From positions 53,560-117,559 of the forward strand of contig JAEZFW010000082.1 of assembly GCA_023417315.1 (NCBI GenBank): a stretch of 64,000 nt of DNA, in the 5' to 3' direction. Under the pieces are notes generated by a model. The model was not told the DNA's origin, did not search any database, and was given only the letters and a program-made list of their open reading frames with translations. This stretch comes from Pseudomonadota bacterium. Its GTDB lineage: Bacteria; Pseudomonadota; Gammaproteobacteria; Steroidobacterales; Steroidobacteraceae. The position numbers were made by a program, and so were the translations under genes. Positions within the stretch are counted from its first letter, which is position 1. Every line of letters begins with the position of its first letter. This document shows, in pieces, positions 25,515 to 34,441 of the stretch.

Positions 25515-27997
25515 GTAAAGCAGTGTCGACAACTTCAGGTAAGCTCGCTCGCTTAAGGCCGAAGCTGCGCATAGTCGCTTATGTCGGCGCCGGCAGCTTG
25601 GTGCTCGTACTGCTTGCAGCACTGCTCGCCTACATATCCATCCGCAGAAGTTTGCCTTCGATCGAGGGGAGTCTGCAGGTCGAGGCGCTCTCGGCCCCCG
25701 CCACTATCGAGCGTGATGCTTTCGGCGCGCCTGTAATTCGCGCGCAATCTCGCCAAGATCTCGCCTACGCGACCGGTTTTGCGCATGCGCAAGATCGCTT
25801 CTTCCAGATGGATCTCATGCGACGCTCTGCGGCTGGTGAGCTCGCAGCGCTGCTGGGGCCGACGCTCGTGGATGCCGATCGCAAGCTGCGGCTTCATCGT
25901 TTGAGGCACGTTGCCGAGCAAGTCCTCAAGACCTGTACCACTACGCATCGCGATTTGCTCGAGGCCTACGCCGCGGGAGTGAACGCAGGGCTCGAAGCTC
26001 TGCGCGTGCGTCCGTGGGAATATCTCGTGCTTCGGGTCGAGCCCAAGAAGTGGAGGGCCCAAGATTCCATACTTGCTGGATTGTCCATGTATCTGAGCCT
26101 GCACGATCCCAGCGGCACGAGCGAGCTCGCGCGCGAGCAGCTACGAGCGAGCATGCCGGCGGAGTTGTTCGCTTTTTTGCATCCTGTCGGAACCGAATGG
26201 GACGCGCCGATCGCGGGCGGACCTTGGCGCACGCCTCCAATTCCCGGGCCCGAGATCATCGATCTCAGAGCACTGCCGAATGAGCAGCGTACGGCAGCTC
26301 GCATGGTAGACAAGCCGCCTGCGCGCTCCAAATCGACGGCGCATCCTCCCTGGCTGTCTGAGGCTGGCGACGATCTCATGGCAGGTAGCAATGCGTGGGT
26401 GGTCGCCGCGGAGCACACGCGAGATGGTGTTGCGTTGCTCGCGAACGACATGCACCTCGGGCTGCGCTTGCCGAATGTCTGGTATCACGCGCGACTCATC
26501 GTCGAATCATCGGGCGAAATCCGCCGCGATCTGATCGGGCTGACGTTGCCAGGCTTACCTGCGCTGATTGCAGGTTCGAACCGCACCGTCGCATGGGGGT
26601 TCACCAACAGCTACGGTGACTGGGTCGATCTTGTGGTCGTCGAGCGCGATCTGCGTGATCCCGACCGGTATGTGACGCCAGAGGGTTCCGAGCCGTTCGC
26701 GGTGCTCCGTGAGCGAATCGAGATCAACGATGCGCCGGCCGAGGAGATCGAAGTACGCCTCACGCGCTGGGGGCCAATCGTCCGCGAGGAAGCGGACGGT
26801 CGAATGCTTGCGCTCGCCTGGACTGCGCATCGACCCGAAGCGACGAATCTCAACATGTTCGACTTCGAGAGCGCTCGCTCGGTGGAGGAGTTGTTCGATT
26901 TCGCGAATCGCGCTGGCGGACCGGTACAGAACGTTCTCGCGGTGGATTCCGCAGCCAACATCGGCTGGTCAATCATGGGTCAGTTGCAGATCCGAAAGGG
27001 CTACGATGGCACAGTGCCGAGCTCTTGGAGTGTCGCTGATAGGGGTTGGGCCGGCTGGCGCACGCCCGCTGAGTATCCGCGAGCCGTCAACCCTCCGGGC
27101 GGCAAGCTCTGGAGCGCCAACAATCGCATGATCGATGCGCAACTGTGGTTCGAGCTGGTGGGCGAGGGACGCTATGACCTCGGTGCACGCGCCAGTCAGA
27201 TTCGCGATTCTCTGCGCATGCTCTCGCGAGCTTCGCCGAACGATTTAGCGGAGTTGCAGTTCGATGACCGGGCACTGTTCTTGGCACGCTGGCGAGATCT
27301 TCTCTTGGATCTCCTCAACGAAACCAGCGCGGAGCAAGACCCCCGCTATGTGCATGCGAAGGAACGGGTCAGTGAGTGGGCAGGGCGAGCATCTGCAGAT
27401 GATGTTGGCTATCGAATCGTTCGTGCATTTCGCAACCAAGTGCGTTCGGACGTGTTCGCAATGTTGACGAGTCAGGCGCGCATGAACGATACGGCTATCG
27501 AGCTCACGCCATCGCCGCAGTTCGAAGGTCCGCTGTGGGCACTCGTCACCGAACGCCCCCTGCACTTGCTCTCAACAAACTATCCAAGCTGGAGCAGCGC
27601 GTTGCTGGCGTCCTTCGACTCCGTGATTCAAAAGCTCGCTCACGAGTGTGGTGAGATACGTGCATGCACGTGGGGCAGCGAGAATACGTTGTCGATGCGG
27701 CATCCACTGAGTGCCGCGCTCCCGTTGGTGTCTTCCTGGATCGACATGCCGGAGGTGCCGCTTGGTGGGGACGCTGCGATGCCTCGAGTTCAAGGCCGAA
27801 GTTTCGGCGCTTCGGAGCGTCTTGTTATCGCGCCGGGTCGGGAAGAGAGCTCGCTCATCCAACTGCCAGGCGGACCCGTGAATCATCCACTCTCACCGTT
27901 CTACGGCGCCGGTCATCAGGAATGGGTGCAGGGAAAGAGCAGGCCTCTGCTGCCCGGCAAACCGGAGCACGTGCTACGACTCGAGCCGCGTCGCTGA
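25502..27997 (+). CDS. Penicillin acylase family N-terminal-nucleophile amidohydrolase
   Basis: 831 residues with one N-terminal membrane segment (about 24-46), then the penicillin amidase fold. ATGFAHAQDRFFQMDLMRR is the conserved alpha-chain block. Autocatalytic cleavage is expected before Ser296 in LMAGSNAWVVAAEHT, the new N-terminal nucleophile, followed by LLANDMHLGLRLPNVWY. SNRTVAWGFTNSYGDWVDL is also conserved. Family members hydrolyse amides including acyl-homoserine lactones, but the substrate here is unknown. GTG 25502 is the outer start; GTG 25523 is equally possible. It is not obviously part of the glycolytic operon. Confidence 0.88.
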   Translation: MSAGCKAVSTTSGKLARLRPKLRIVAYVGAGSLVLVLLAALLAYISIRRSLPSIEGSLQVEALSAPATIERDAFGAPVIRAQSRQDLAYATGFAHAQDRFFQMDLMRRSAAGELAALLGPTLVDADRKLRLHRLRHVAEQVLKTCTTTHRDLLEAYAAGVNAGLEALRVRPWEYLVLRVEPKKWRAQDSILAGLSMYLSLHDPSGTSELAREQLRASMPAELFAFLHPVGTEWDAPIAGGPWRTPPIPGPEIIDLRALPNEQRTAARMVDKPPARSKSTAHPPWLSEAGDDLMAGSNAWVVAAEHTRDGVALLANDMHLGLRLPNVWYHARLIVESSGEIRRDLIGLTLPGLPALIAGSNRTVAWGFTNSYGDWVDLVVVERDLRDPDRYVTPEGSEPFAVLRERIEINDAPAEEIEVRLTRWGPIVREEADGRMLALAWTAHRPEATNLNMFDFESARSVEELFDFANRAGGPVQNVLAVDSAANIGWSIMGQLQIRKGYDGTVPSSWSVADRGWAGWRTPAEYPRAVNPPGGKLWSANNRMIDAQLWFELVGEGRYDLGARASQIRDSLRMLSRASPNDLAELQFDDRALFLARWRDLLLDLLNETSAEQDPRYVHAKERVSEWAGRASADDVGYRIVRAFRNQVRSDVFAMLTSQARMNDTAIELTPSPQFEGPLWALVTERPLHLLSTNYPSWSSALLASFDSVIQKLAHECGEIRACTWGSENTLSMRHPLSAALPLVSSWIDMPEVPLGGDAAMPRVQGRSFGASERLVIAPGREESSLIQLPGGPVNHPLSPFYGAGHQEWVQGKSRPLLPGKPEHVLRLEPRR

Positions 27998-28043
27998 AGC
28001 GCGCGCTCATAACACCCGGCGCCCGTAACGTGGGTGCAAGCCC

Positions 28044-28574
28044 TCAGCTCGTTTTCTTCTGCAACTTCTTGATGTCTTCGAGCACGACGTTGGAATGTCC
28101 CTTCGGCTCGGATACGACGTAGCGCTTCGCCACGACTCCGTTCGGATCGATCAAGAAGGTCTCGCGCTTCGCAAAGCCGGTGAAGTTGAGCACCCCGTAC
28201 CGCTTCGCCGTGTCTTTGTTCGGGTCAGCGAGCAGCGAGAAGGGTAGGCCGTGCTTCTCGGCGAAAGCTTTGTGGGACTGAACGTCATCGACGCTGATGC
28301 CTAAGATGACGGCGTTCGCGTCGCGGAAGGCGAAGATGTTGTCTCTGAAATCGCACGCCTGCGTCGTGCATCCTGGCGTTTGATCTTTCGGGTAGAAATA
28401 CAGCGCGACCCATTTGCCGCGGTAGTCGGCGAGGGAATGCGACTTGCCGTTCTGGTCCTGCAGCTTGAAGTCAGGGGCGGGTTTGCCCACAGCGGGCGCA
28501 TCCGCGTAGGCGTTGGCCGCGAGCGCGAGCAGCGTGACGAGGAAGATGCGATGCCAGAGCTTCAATGTGTTCAT
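28044..28574 (-). CDS. Periplasmic peroxiredoxin (Bcp/PrxQ type)
   Basis: 176 residues with a cleavable signal peptide (cut likely after ANAYA, residue 24). Mature part: APDFKLQDQNGKSHSLADYR, then FYPKDQTPGCTTQACDFRD with the peroxidatic C69 and resolving C74 spaced as in PrxQ. It reduces peroxides using thioredoxin-like partners. An exported form is less common than the cytoplasmic Bcp and would need a periplasmic reductant. Convergent with the acylase gene and divergent from the patatin gene. Confidence 0.9.
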   Translation of the reverse strand: MNTLKLWHRIFLVTLLALAANAYADAPAVGKPAPDFKLQDQNGKSHSLADYRGKWVALYFYPKDQTPGCTTQACDFRDNIFAFRDANAVILGISVDDVQSHKAFAEKHGLPFSLLADPNKDTAKRYGVLNFTGFAKRETFLIDPNGVVAKRYVVSEPKGHSNVVLEDIKKLQKKTS

Positions 28575-28689
28575 GCGTGTCTCCGAAATTCGGACTCGGG
28601 GGACTGTGCCATACTAACCCAATGCCTGAAGCCCGGAACTAGGCGTCGCCTCGAGTCGATGAGCAGTTGAGCCCGGATCATCTAAAGCC

Positions 28690-29913
28690 ATGAGCATTGA
28701 GTCGCCCGCACCCGATTCAAGCGCCAAGATCGGCTTGGTACTGCCGGGCGGCGGTGCGCGCGCGGCGTATCAGGTGGGCGCGTTGCGTGCGATCGCAGAC
28801 TTGCTTCCTGCGCGCTCTGCAAACCCGTTTCCAATCGTGACGGGAACCTCCGCAGGCGCGGTCAACGCCACCGCCATCGCCGTGCACGCAGACCGTTTTC
28901 GCGTGGCTGTCGGCAATCTTGAGCGGGTCTGGCGCAACTTCCAAGTCCAGCAAGTTTTTCGCGCTGACACGCCCAGCATGCTGCGCTCCGGCCTGCATTG
29001 GTTGCTCGCGATGCTATCGGGCGGCTGGTTGTTGCCGCCGCCACGTTCTCTCTTTGACAACACGCCGCTGCGCGAGTTGCTCGAAGCGCAGTTCGATTTT
29101 GCGTCGGTGCGGCGATCGATCGAGGCGGGCCATCTGGATGCCCTTGCGATGTCCGCCGCTGGCTACATCAGCGCGCGCTCGGTGTCCTTCTATACGGCAA
29201 AGCCCGGATGCGAACCTTGGAGTCGCATGCGCCGTTCGGGAGAGCCAGCAAACTTGTCACTCGATCATCTGATGGCGAGCGTCGCTGTGCCGTTCTTGTT
29301 TCCGCCGGTACTGTTGGGAGAGGAGTATTACGGCGACGGTGCGATGCGAGAAGCGAATCCTTTCAGCGCGGCCATTCATCTCGGTGCGCATCGCTTGCTC
29401 GTGATAGGAACTCGCAACGAGGCGAAGGCGCCATCGGCCACACCGCCCCAGTGCCCGACGTTCGGGCAGATCTTCGGCTACATGCTGGATGCACTGTTCT
29501 CGGACGGCTTGTACTCAGATCTCGAGCGCCTGACGCAGCTCAATGAACTCGTCGATCAGATCGGTCCGATCAGCGATGGCGGGATGCAATTAAAGCGCAT
29601 CGACATGCTGGTGTTGATTCCGAGCCGAGATCTCTCTGAAGTCGCGCGCCATCACATCGCCTCCTTGCCGCGCGCGCTTCGAGTGCTGTTGAGAACGATG
29701 GGCGCGCTCAACACGGGTGGCGGACAGCTCATGAGTTATCTAATGTTCCAGGATAGCTATACGCGCGAGCTCATTGCGCTCGGCTATCAGGACACGATGA
29801 AGCGCGCGGACGACGTGCTCGCGTTCGTGGCGGGTCTCAAAGTCGAATCGACCGGCGCGACTGGGATCCTGCGCCGTATGGGCTCACGCAAGGAAAAGCG
29901 TGCCGAGGCCTAG
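28690..29913 (+). CDS. Patatin-like phospholipase
   Basis: 407 residues. The oxyanion-hole GLVLPGGGARAAYQVGALRA is followed by the nucleophile elbow VTGTSAGAVNA (S54), and the catalytic Asp is D216 in YYGDGAMREANPF, completing the Ser-Asp dyad. No signal peptide is seen, so it should act inside the cell or be exported by another route. It resembles the RssA-like and DUF3336-free bacterial patatins. The 3' end overlaps convergent mgtE by 30 bases. Confidence 0.9.
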   Translation: MSIESPAPDSSAKIGLVLPGGGARAAYQVGALRAIADLLPARSANPFPIVTGTSAGAVNATAIAVHADRFRVAVGNLERVWRNFQVQQVFRADTPSMLRSGLHWLLAMLSGGWLLPPPRSLFDNTPLRELLEAQFDFASVRRSIEAGHLDALAMSAAGYISARSVSFYTAKPGCEPWSRMRRSGEPANLSLDHLMASVAVPFLFPPVLLGEEYYGDGAMREANPFSAAIHLGAHRLLVIGTRNEAKAPSATPPQCPTFGQIFGYMLDALFSDGLYSDLERLTQLNELVDQIGPISDGGMQLKRIDMLVLIPSRDLSEVARHHIASLPRALRVLLRTMGALNTGGGQLMSYLMFQDSYTRELIALGYQDTMKRADDVLAFVAGLKVESTGATGILRRMGSRKEKRAEA

Positions 29914-31239
29914 GAGCGAAGCGAATCCCACGACGTCCGTCACGGTCGTCACGATCACGCCGCCTGCGATCGCAGGATCGATCCCGAGGCGCTTCAAAAC
30001 CAGCGGCACGCATACGCCCGCCAGGGCCGCGGCGAACAGGTTGATCATGAGCGCGGCGAAAATGATCACCCCAATGGTCCAGTCGCGGAACCATAGACCG
30101 GCCGCGACCCCCACCACGGTGGACACGACCAATCCATTGAGAAGGCCAACGGCGACTTCACGCGCGAGCAACCAGCGCGCGTTCGTACGTTCCACATGTC
30201 CGAGCGCAATGCCTCGAATGATCAGCACGAGCGTCTGACTCCCGGCGATGCCTCCCATGCTCGCGACGATCGGCATCAGCACCGCGAGCGCGACCATTTT
30301 CTCGATCGTAGCTTCGAAGAGCCCCACTACGTTCGCTGCGAGAAACGCGGTTCCAAGATTGGCGCCGAGCCACACGGCCCGCCGTCGCGCGCTCGTGCGC
30401 ACGCTCGCGAACATGTCCTCGTCTTCATCCAAGCCGGCCATGCTGAGCACCGAGTGCTCGGCTTCTTCGCGGATGACGTCGACGACGTCGTCGATCGTAA
30501 TGCGCCCAAGCAGTCGACCATCCTTGCTCACTACGGCCGCAGACACCAGATCGCGATCTTCGAAGAGCTTGGCCACTTCGCGGGCGGGGGTTTCCGGATC
30601 GATGCCCTCGACGGTCGAATCCATTGCTTCGCCGACGGTCGCCTCAGGATCTTCGGTCAGCAAGCGCGTGATATCGATGCCGCCCAGGTACTTGTCGTGG
30701 CGATTGACGACGAAAAGCCGGTCCGTTCGATCCGGAAGCTCGCCGCGCATTCGCAAGTAGCGCAGCACGACTTCGACGGTCACATCGGGACGCACCGTAA
30801 CCGCGTCCAGGTTCATCAACCCGCCTGCGCTGTCCTCCTCGAACGCGAGCACGGCGGACAGGCGCTCGCGGTCCTGCGCATCCATCGAGCGCAACACGCG
30901 TTCGTTCAGTGTCTCGGGGAGATCGCCGATGAGATCGGCGAGGTCATCGACCTCCATGCCTTCGGTTGCGGCGATGAGTTCTTCGGCGTCCATGCCGCTG
31001 ATGAGCTCTCCGCGGACTTCTTCGTTCAACTCGACGAGCACATCGCCCTCGAGCTCCGGGTCGACGAATTCCCAGACGATTTCGCGCTTGGCAGGAGGCA
31101 GGGATTCAATGAGCGAGGCAATCTCGGCAGGGTGCAACGAGTTGATCATGCGCTGCCCGTGGCGCATCGTGCCCTGCTCGAGGGCACTGCGCAGAGCGCT
31201 CAATCGCGTCGTTTTCTCTGGAGCCTCAGTCTTCATCAA
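29884..31239 (-). CDS. mgtE: Magnesium transporter MgtE
   Basis: 451 residues, the full family layout: a helical N domain (1-125) with HPAEIASLIESLPPAKR and LADLIGDLPE repeats, two CBS domains (about 135-255) and five membrane helices with the pore motif VASMGGIAGSQTLVLIIRG and the late PAIAGGVIVTTVTDVVGF. Mg2+ binding between the N and CBS domains closes the channel. It is downstream of rapZ in the same direction, separated by repeat element 5, and its 3' end overlaps the patatin gene by 30 bases. Confidence 0.95.
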   Translation of the reverse strand: MMKTEAPEKTTRLSALRSALEQGTMRHGQRMINSLHPAEIASLIESLPPAKREIVWEFVDPELEGDVLVELNEEVRGELISGMDAEELIAATEGMEVDDLADLIGDLPETLNERVLRSMDAQDRERLSAVLAFEEDSAGGLMNLDAVTVRPDVTVEVVLRYLRMRGELPDRTDRLFVVNRHDKYLGGIDITRLLTEDPEATVGEAMDSTVEGIDPETPAREVAKLFEDRDLVSAAVVSKDGRLLGRITIDDVVDVIREEAEHSVLSMAGLDEDEDMFASVRTSARRRAVWLGANLGTAFLAANVVGLFEATIEKMVALAVLMPIVASMGGIAGSQTLVLIIRGIALGHVERTNARWLLAREVAVGLLNGLVVSTVVGVAAGLWFRDWTIGVIIFAALMINLFAAALAGVCVPLVLKRLGIDPAIAGGVIVTTVTDVVGFASLLGLGTLFLA

Positions 31240-31280
31240 GTCTTCCGCCCGCGAAGTGGCGCGCAGTGTAGCGGAAGACA

Positions 31281-31406
31281 GAAGCGGTTAGCGGTTGGCG
31301 GTTAGCGGTTAGGAGGAAAAAATGGAGCGCCGCCGGCCAGCGGATCTCGTAGCTGCACGGATGCCAATACTCGAAGCGTAGTTTCTGACTAACCGCTAAC
31401 CGCTTC
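31281..31406. repeat. Heptamer-armed inverted repeat, element 5 (GGTTAGC type)
   Basis: Left array 31281-31313 is four AGCGGTT/GGCGGTT words. Right array 31389-31406 is CTAACCG-type, preceded by TTTCTGAC. The spacer is 75 bases. The right array supplies the last codons and TAG stop of rapZ (31396-31398). It lies between rapZ and mgtE on the minus strand. Confidence 0.85.
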
Positions 31407-32277
31407 CGGTATCGGTGGCGCGGCGTTGAAACTGATGCTTCGCGATGACGTGGGGGTAACGGGTTGAGAAATGCTTCGCAAGCCGCTCGACCAAATAGAC
31501 GGAACGATGCTGACCGCCCGTGCAGCCGATGGCGACCGTGAGATAGCTGCGATTGGTTTTCATGAGCTCTGGAATCCAACGCTCCAAGAATCCGACGAGG
31601 TCGTCGTACATCTTGGCCACGATTGGATAGCGTTCCAGATATTCGATGACCGCAGGCTCGAGCCCGGTGAAGCGCGATAGGCCCGGCTCCCAGTACGGGT
31701 TAGGGAGGCTGCGCACGTCGAATACGAAGTCGGCATCGCCTGGGACGCCATGTCGAAACGCGAACGATTCGAAGAGAATCGACATGCGTCCTTCCACGCG
31801 CGCGCCTACGCGCTGGCGTATGAGCTCGCGCAGCTCGTGAACGCTGCTGCGTGACGTATCTATGACGAGATCCGCAGCATCGGCAATCGGCTGCATGAGC
31901 TCGCGCTCTTTCTTTAGGGCATCGGCCAACCCAAGGCCATTGCGGCTGAGCGGATGTCTGCGTCGCGTTTCGCTGTAGCGCTTGAGCAAAGTTTCTTCTT
32001 CGGCGCGCAGGAACAGCACGTCGCACGTGAGGCCGCTGCGCTTGAGCTCATCGACGAGCTTGGGGACCGATGCGATCTCGGCCGGGTTATTGCGCGCATC
32101 AACGCCGACGGCGGTAGATCCGTACGAAGACTCGCGCGAGCGTACGGTGTGAGAGATGAACATCGGCAGCAGTCCAGCTGGGATGTTGTCTACGCAGTAG
32201 TAATCGAGGTCCTCGAGCATGTGCAAAGCCACGCTCTTGCCGGAACCGGACAGGCCGCTGACGATGACCAGACGCAT
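31396..32277 (-). CDS. rapZ: RNase adapter protein RapZ
   Basis: 293 residues from ATG 32277; a longer frame to 32343 is rejected because the family begins MRLVIVSGLSGSGKS with the Walker A at 8-15. The C-terminal TVAIGCTGGQHRSVYLVERL is the RNA/GlcN6P-binding signature. In E. coli RapZ delivers the sRNA GlmZ to RNase E and controls glucosamine-6-phosphate synthesis. It follows hpf in the rpoN operon, but ptsN, normally between them, is absent. The final residues and stop come from repeat element 5. Confidence 0.94.
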   Translation of the reverse strand: MRLVIVSGLSGSGKSVALHMLEDLDYYCVDNIPAGLLPMFISHTVRSRESSYGSTAVGVDARNNPAEIASVPKLVDELKRSGLTCDVLFLRAEEETLLKRYSETRRRHPLSRNGLGLADALKKERELMQPIADAADLVIDTSRSSVHELRELIRQRVGARVEGRMSILFESFAFRHGVPGDADFVFDVRSLPNPYWEPGLSRFTGLEPAVIEYLERYPIVAKMYDDLVGFLERWIPELMKTNRSYLTVAIGCTGGQHRSVYLVERLAKHFSTRYPHVIAKHQFQRRATDTGSG

Positions 32278-32395
32278 GAGGGTTGATCCGTGGCAACTGA
32301 CTCGCACTCCGCGAGCCAGGAACGACGGCTGCGGTGCGATCATCTTAGGCCAAAACTACCCGCGGATCATCGAGGGCGGACATAAGCGACGAGCG

Positions 32396-32420
32396 GTCCT
32401 GCCGTCCGCGACGGCAGGAC
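32396..32420. terminator. Strong 11-bp hairpin between hpf and rapZ
   Basis: GTCCTGCCGTC (32396-32406) and GACGGCAGGAC (32410-32420) form a perfect 11-bp stem with a CGC loop. There is no T-run on either strand. It could be a terminator, an RNA-processing site or a small REP-like palindrome within the 206-base gap where ptsN is usually found. Confidence 0.5.
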
Positions 32421-32483
32421 GCAAATTGGGGCAATAAGTGTGCGAACGTCCGGGTCTGACGTCAGGGTCGCCCAGACGGGCGG

Positions 32484-32807
32484 TTAGGAGGGTCGAGCCG
32501 CCCTCAATGCCTCCGCAGCATGGTGGTCCGAGAGCTTCTCTTTGTGTTTCTTCACGCGGCGATCGAGTTTGTCCGCGAGTGCGTCTATCGCGGCGTACAT
32601 GTCCTGCTCGACTGCGTCGGCATAGATCGTACGGCCATTCAGAAGAATCGTGGCTTCGGCTTTGTGTCTCAGCTTTTCGACCGTGAGGATGCAGTGAACG
32701 TCAATGATGCGGTCCGAGTGTCTGACGATGCGATCCAGCTTTTTCTCCACGTAACCCTTGAGGGAGGAAGTGACATCGACATGATGGCCCGTAACGTTCA
32801 GTTGCAT
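32484..32807 (-). CDS. hpf: Ribosome hibernation-promoting factor, short form
   Basis: 107 residues, the short HPF class of gammaproteobacteria. QLNVTGHHVDVTSSLKGYVE, LDRIVRHSDRIIDVHCIL and AEATILLNGRTIYADAVEQDMYAAIDALADKLDRRVKKHKEK match the beta-alpha-beta-beta-beta-alpha fold that blocks the ribosome decoding channel in stationary phase. It is transcribed after rpoN, with repeat element 6 in the 115-base gap. Confidence 0.95.
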   Translation of the reverse strand: MQLNVTGHHVDVTSSLKGYVEKKLDRIVRHSDRIIDVHCILTVEKLRHKAEATILLNGRTIYADAVEQDMYAAIDALADKLDRRVKKHKEKLSDHHAAEALRAARPS

Positions 32808-32835
32808 GATGCCTCCTTAAGGAGTGAAGGGGACG

Positions 32836-32910
32836 GCGGATAGGGGATAGGGGATAGGAAGAAAGTCGCAGTAAATCTTCGACCATCGCCTATCGCTATC
32901 CCCGATCGCC
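32836..32910. repeat. Heptamer-armed inverted repeat, element 6 (GGGGATA type)
   Basis: Left array 32836-32857 reads GCGGATA then GGGGATA words. The right array, about 32885-32910, is the partly degenerate complement (CGCCTATCGCTATCCCC). The spacer is about 27 bases. It lies between hpf and rpoN and ends 12 bases from the rpoN stop codon. Confidence 0.7.
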
Positions 32911-32922
32911 TTCGTTCAACTC

Positions 32923-34374
32923 TCATCTCACCGGAACTCGCTTGCGCTCGCTAGAGGGAGGAATACCCAGCGCCTCGCGGTATTTCGCGACGGTGCGCCG
33001 CGCGACTTGCACTCCCTCCTGCGACAGAATGTCCGCGATCCGGCTGTCCGACAAGGGCTTGTCAGGCTCCTCTTGAGCGACTAACTTCTTGATCTTTGCG
33101 CGGATCGCGGTCGAGGACATTTCAGTACCGTCGCTCGCCGCCACGTGGCTCGAGAAGAAATAACGAAACTCGAACACGCCACGATGAGTGTGCATGTATT
33201 TGTTCGTCGTGACTCTCGAGATGGTCGATTCGTGCATCTGCACAGCTTCCGCCACGTCCTTCAGGATCATCGGCTGCATGTATTCATCGCCATTCTCAAG
33301 GAATGCGGATTGGCGCTGAACGATGCAACGGGCGACCTTGAGCAGCGTATCGTTGCGAATCTCGAGACTTCGAATCAACCAACGAGCTTCCTGCAGTTGA
33401 GTGCGCAGCATCGCGTGGTCTGCTGAGCGCCCAATGAGACCTGCGTAGCTCTGATTGACTCGGATCCTCGGCAGGCTTGCTGGATTAATCTCCACTGCCC
33501 AGCCGCGTTCGGTTCGCCGGACGAACACATCCGGCACGATGTATTCCGCCGGTACCGAGTGCACGCTCGAACCTGGGCGCGGCTGACATGCGCGAACGAG
33601 TACGAGAGCGTGCTCGAGCTCATCCTCGGAAACGCGCAGCTGACGTCTGAGCAGGGAGTACTGCTGGTCCGCGACTTCGTCGAGATAACTGGCTGCGATC
33701 AACAACGCGGTGTCGCGGCCCGGTGTGTCGGGATCCAACTGCCGCAACTGCAGCTCGATACATTCACTGACGGAGCGAGCGCCAACACCGGCGGGATCCA
33801 TCTGCTGCACATGACGCAGAACACGCTCGACTTCCTCAACCGCAGCCACGATCTCGGGTTGCAGATTGCGGGCAATCTCATCGAGCGGCTCGATCACGTA
33901 GCCGTCGTCGTTGATGGCATCGATGATCGCAGCGCCGATGCGCATGTCGCGGTCGTCTAGGCGGGACATCTCCAACTGCCACGTCAGATGCTCTTGGAGT
34001 GTTTCGCCGCGCGCGGACGAGAAGTCTTGCGACTCATCGCCGTCACCCGACCATGGCGCCTCGGACTGGCCTGTGACCTGGGCGTCGCTCCAATCCGGGT
34101 CATCGATGAGATCGACTTCTTGCTCGCGCTCCGTGCTCTCGGTCGACTCTGCGGTGCTCGTCGGCGATTCGAATTGAGGTTCGAGCGCAGTATCGCCAGT
34201 CTCCAAGCTACCGGCTTCGTCCTCCGACTCGAGCATCACGTTCGTTTCGAGCGCTTCGCGGATCTGCGCCTGCAACTCGAGAACGGGTAGCTGCAGCAGA
34301 CGAATCGCCTGCTGGAGCTGAGGCGTCATCGTGAGCTGTTGGCCTAACTTGAGCTGCAGGGCTGGCTTGAGCAT
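32923..34374 (-). CDS. rpoN: RNA polymerase sigma-54 factor
   Basis: 483 residues. Region I: LKLGQQLTMTPQLQQAIRLLQLP, the Gln/Leu-rich activator-response segment. Region II is an acidic linker (about 50-115). Region III contains the core-binding part, HESTISRVTTNKYMHTHRGVFEFRYFF and the C-terminal RpoN box ARRTVAKYREALGIP that binds the -24 element. It directs activator-dependent transcription. Gene order lptB-rpoN-hpf-rapZ is the standard one except for the missing ptsN. Confidence 0.96.
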   Translation of the reverse strand: MLKPALQLKLGQQLTMTPQLQQAIRLLQLPVLELQAQIREALETNVMLESEDEAGSLETGDTALEPQFESPTSTAESTESTEREQEVDLIDDPDWSDAQVTGQSEAPWSGDGDESQDFSSARGETLQEHLTWQLEMSRLDDRDMRIGAAIIDAINDDGYVIEPLDEIARNLQPEIVAAVEEVERVLRHVQQMDPAGVGARSVSECIELQLRQLDPDTPGRDTALLIAASYLDEVADQQYSLLRRQLRVSEDELEHALVLVRACQPRPGSSVHSVPAEYIVPDVFVRRTERGWAVEINPASLPRIRVNQSYAGLIGRSADHAMLRTQLQEARWLIRSLEIRNDTLLKVARCIVQRQSAFLENGDEYMQPMILKDVAEAVQMHESTISRVTTNKYMHTHRGVFEFRYFFSSHVAASDGTEMSSTAIRAKIKKLVAQEEPDKPLSDSRIADILSQEGVQVARRTVAKYREALGIPPSSERKRVPVR

Positions 34375-34441
34375 TCGTCTCGCAACGTGGGTCCTGGCGT
34401 CGGGGAAAGTCCCTCAAATGGCGCCGTGGACTTCAAGAAAA

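Noticed and set aside
30196..31305. 369-codon forward open frame opposite mgtE
   Set aside because: It lies antisense to a clear MgtE, has His/Arg-rich shadow composition and no ribosome site.
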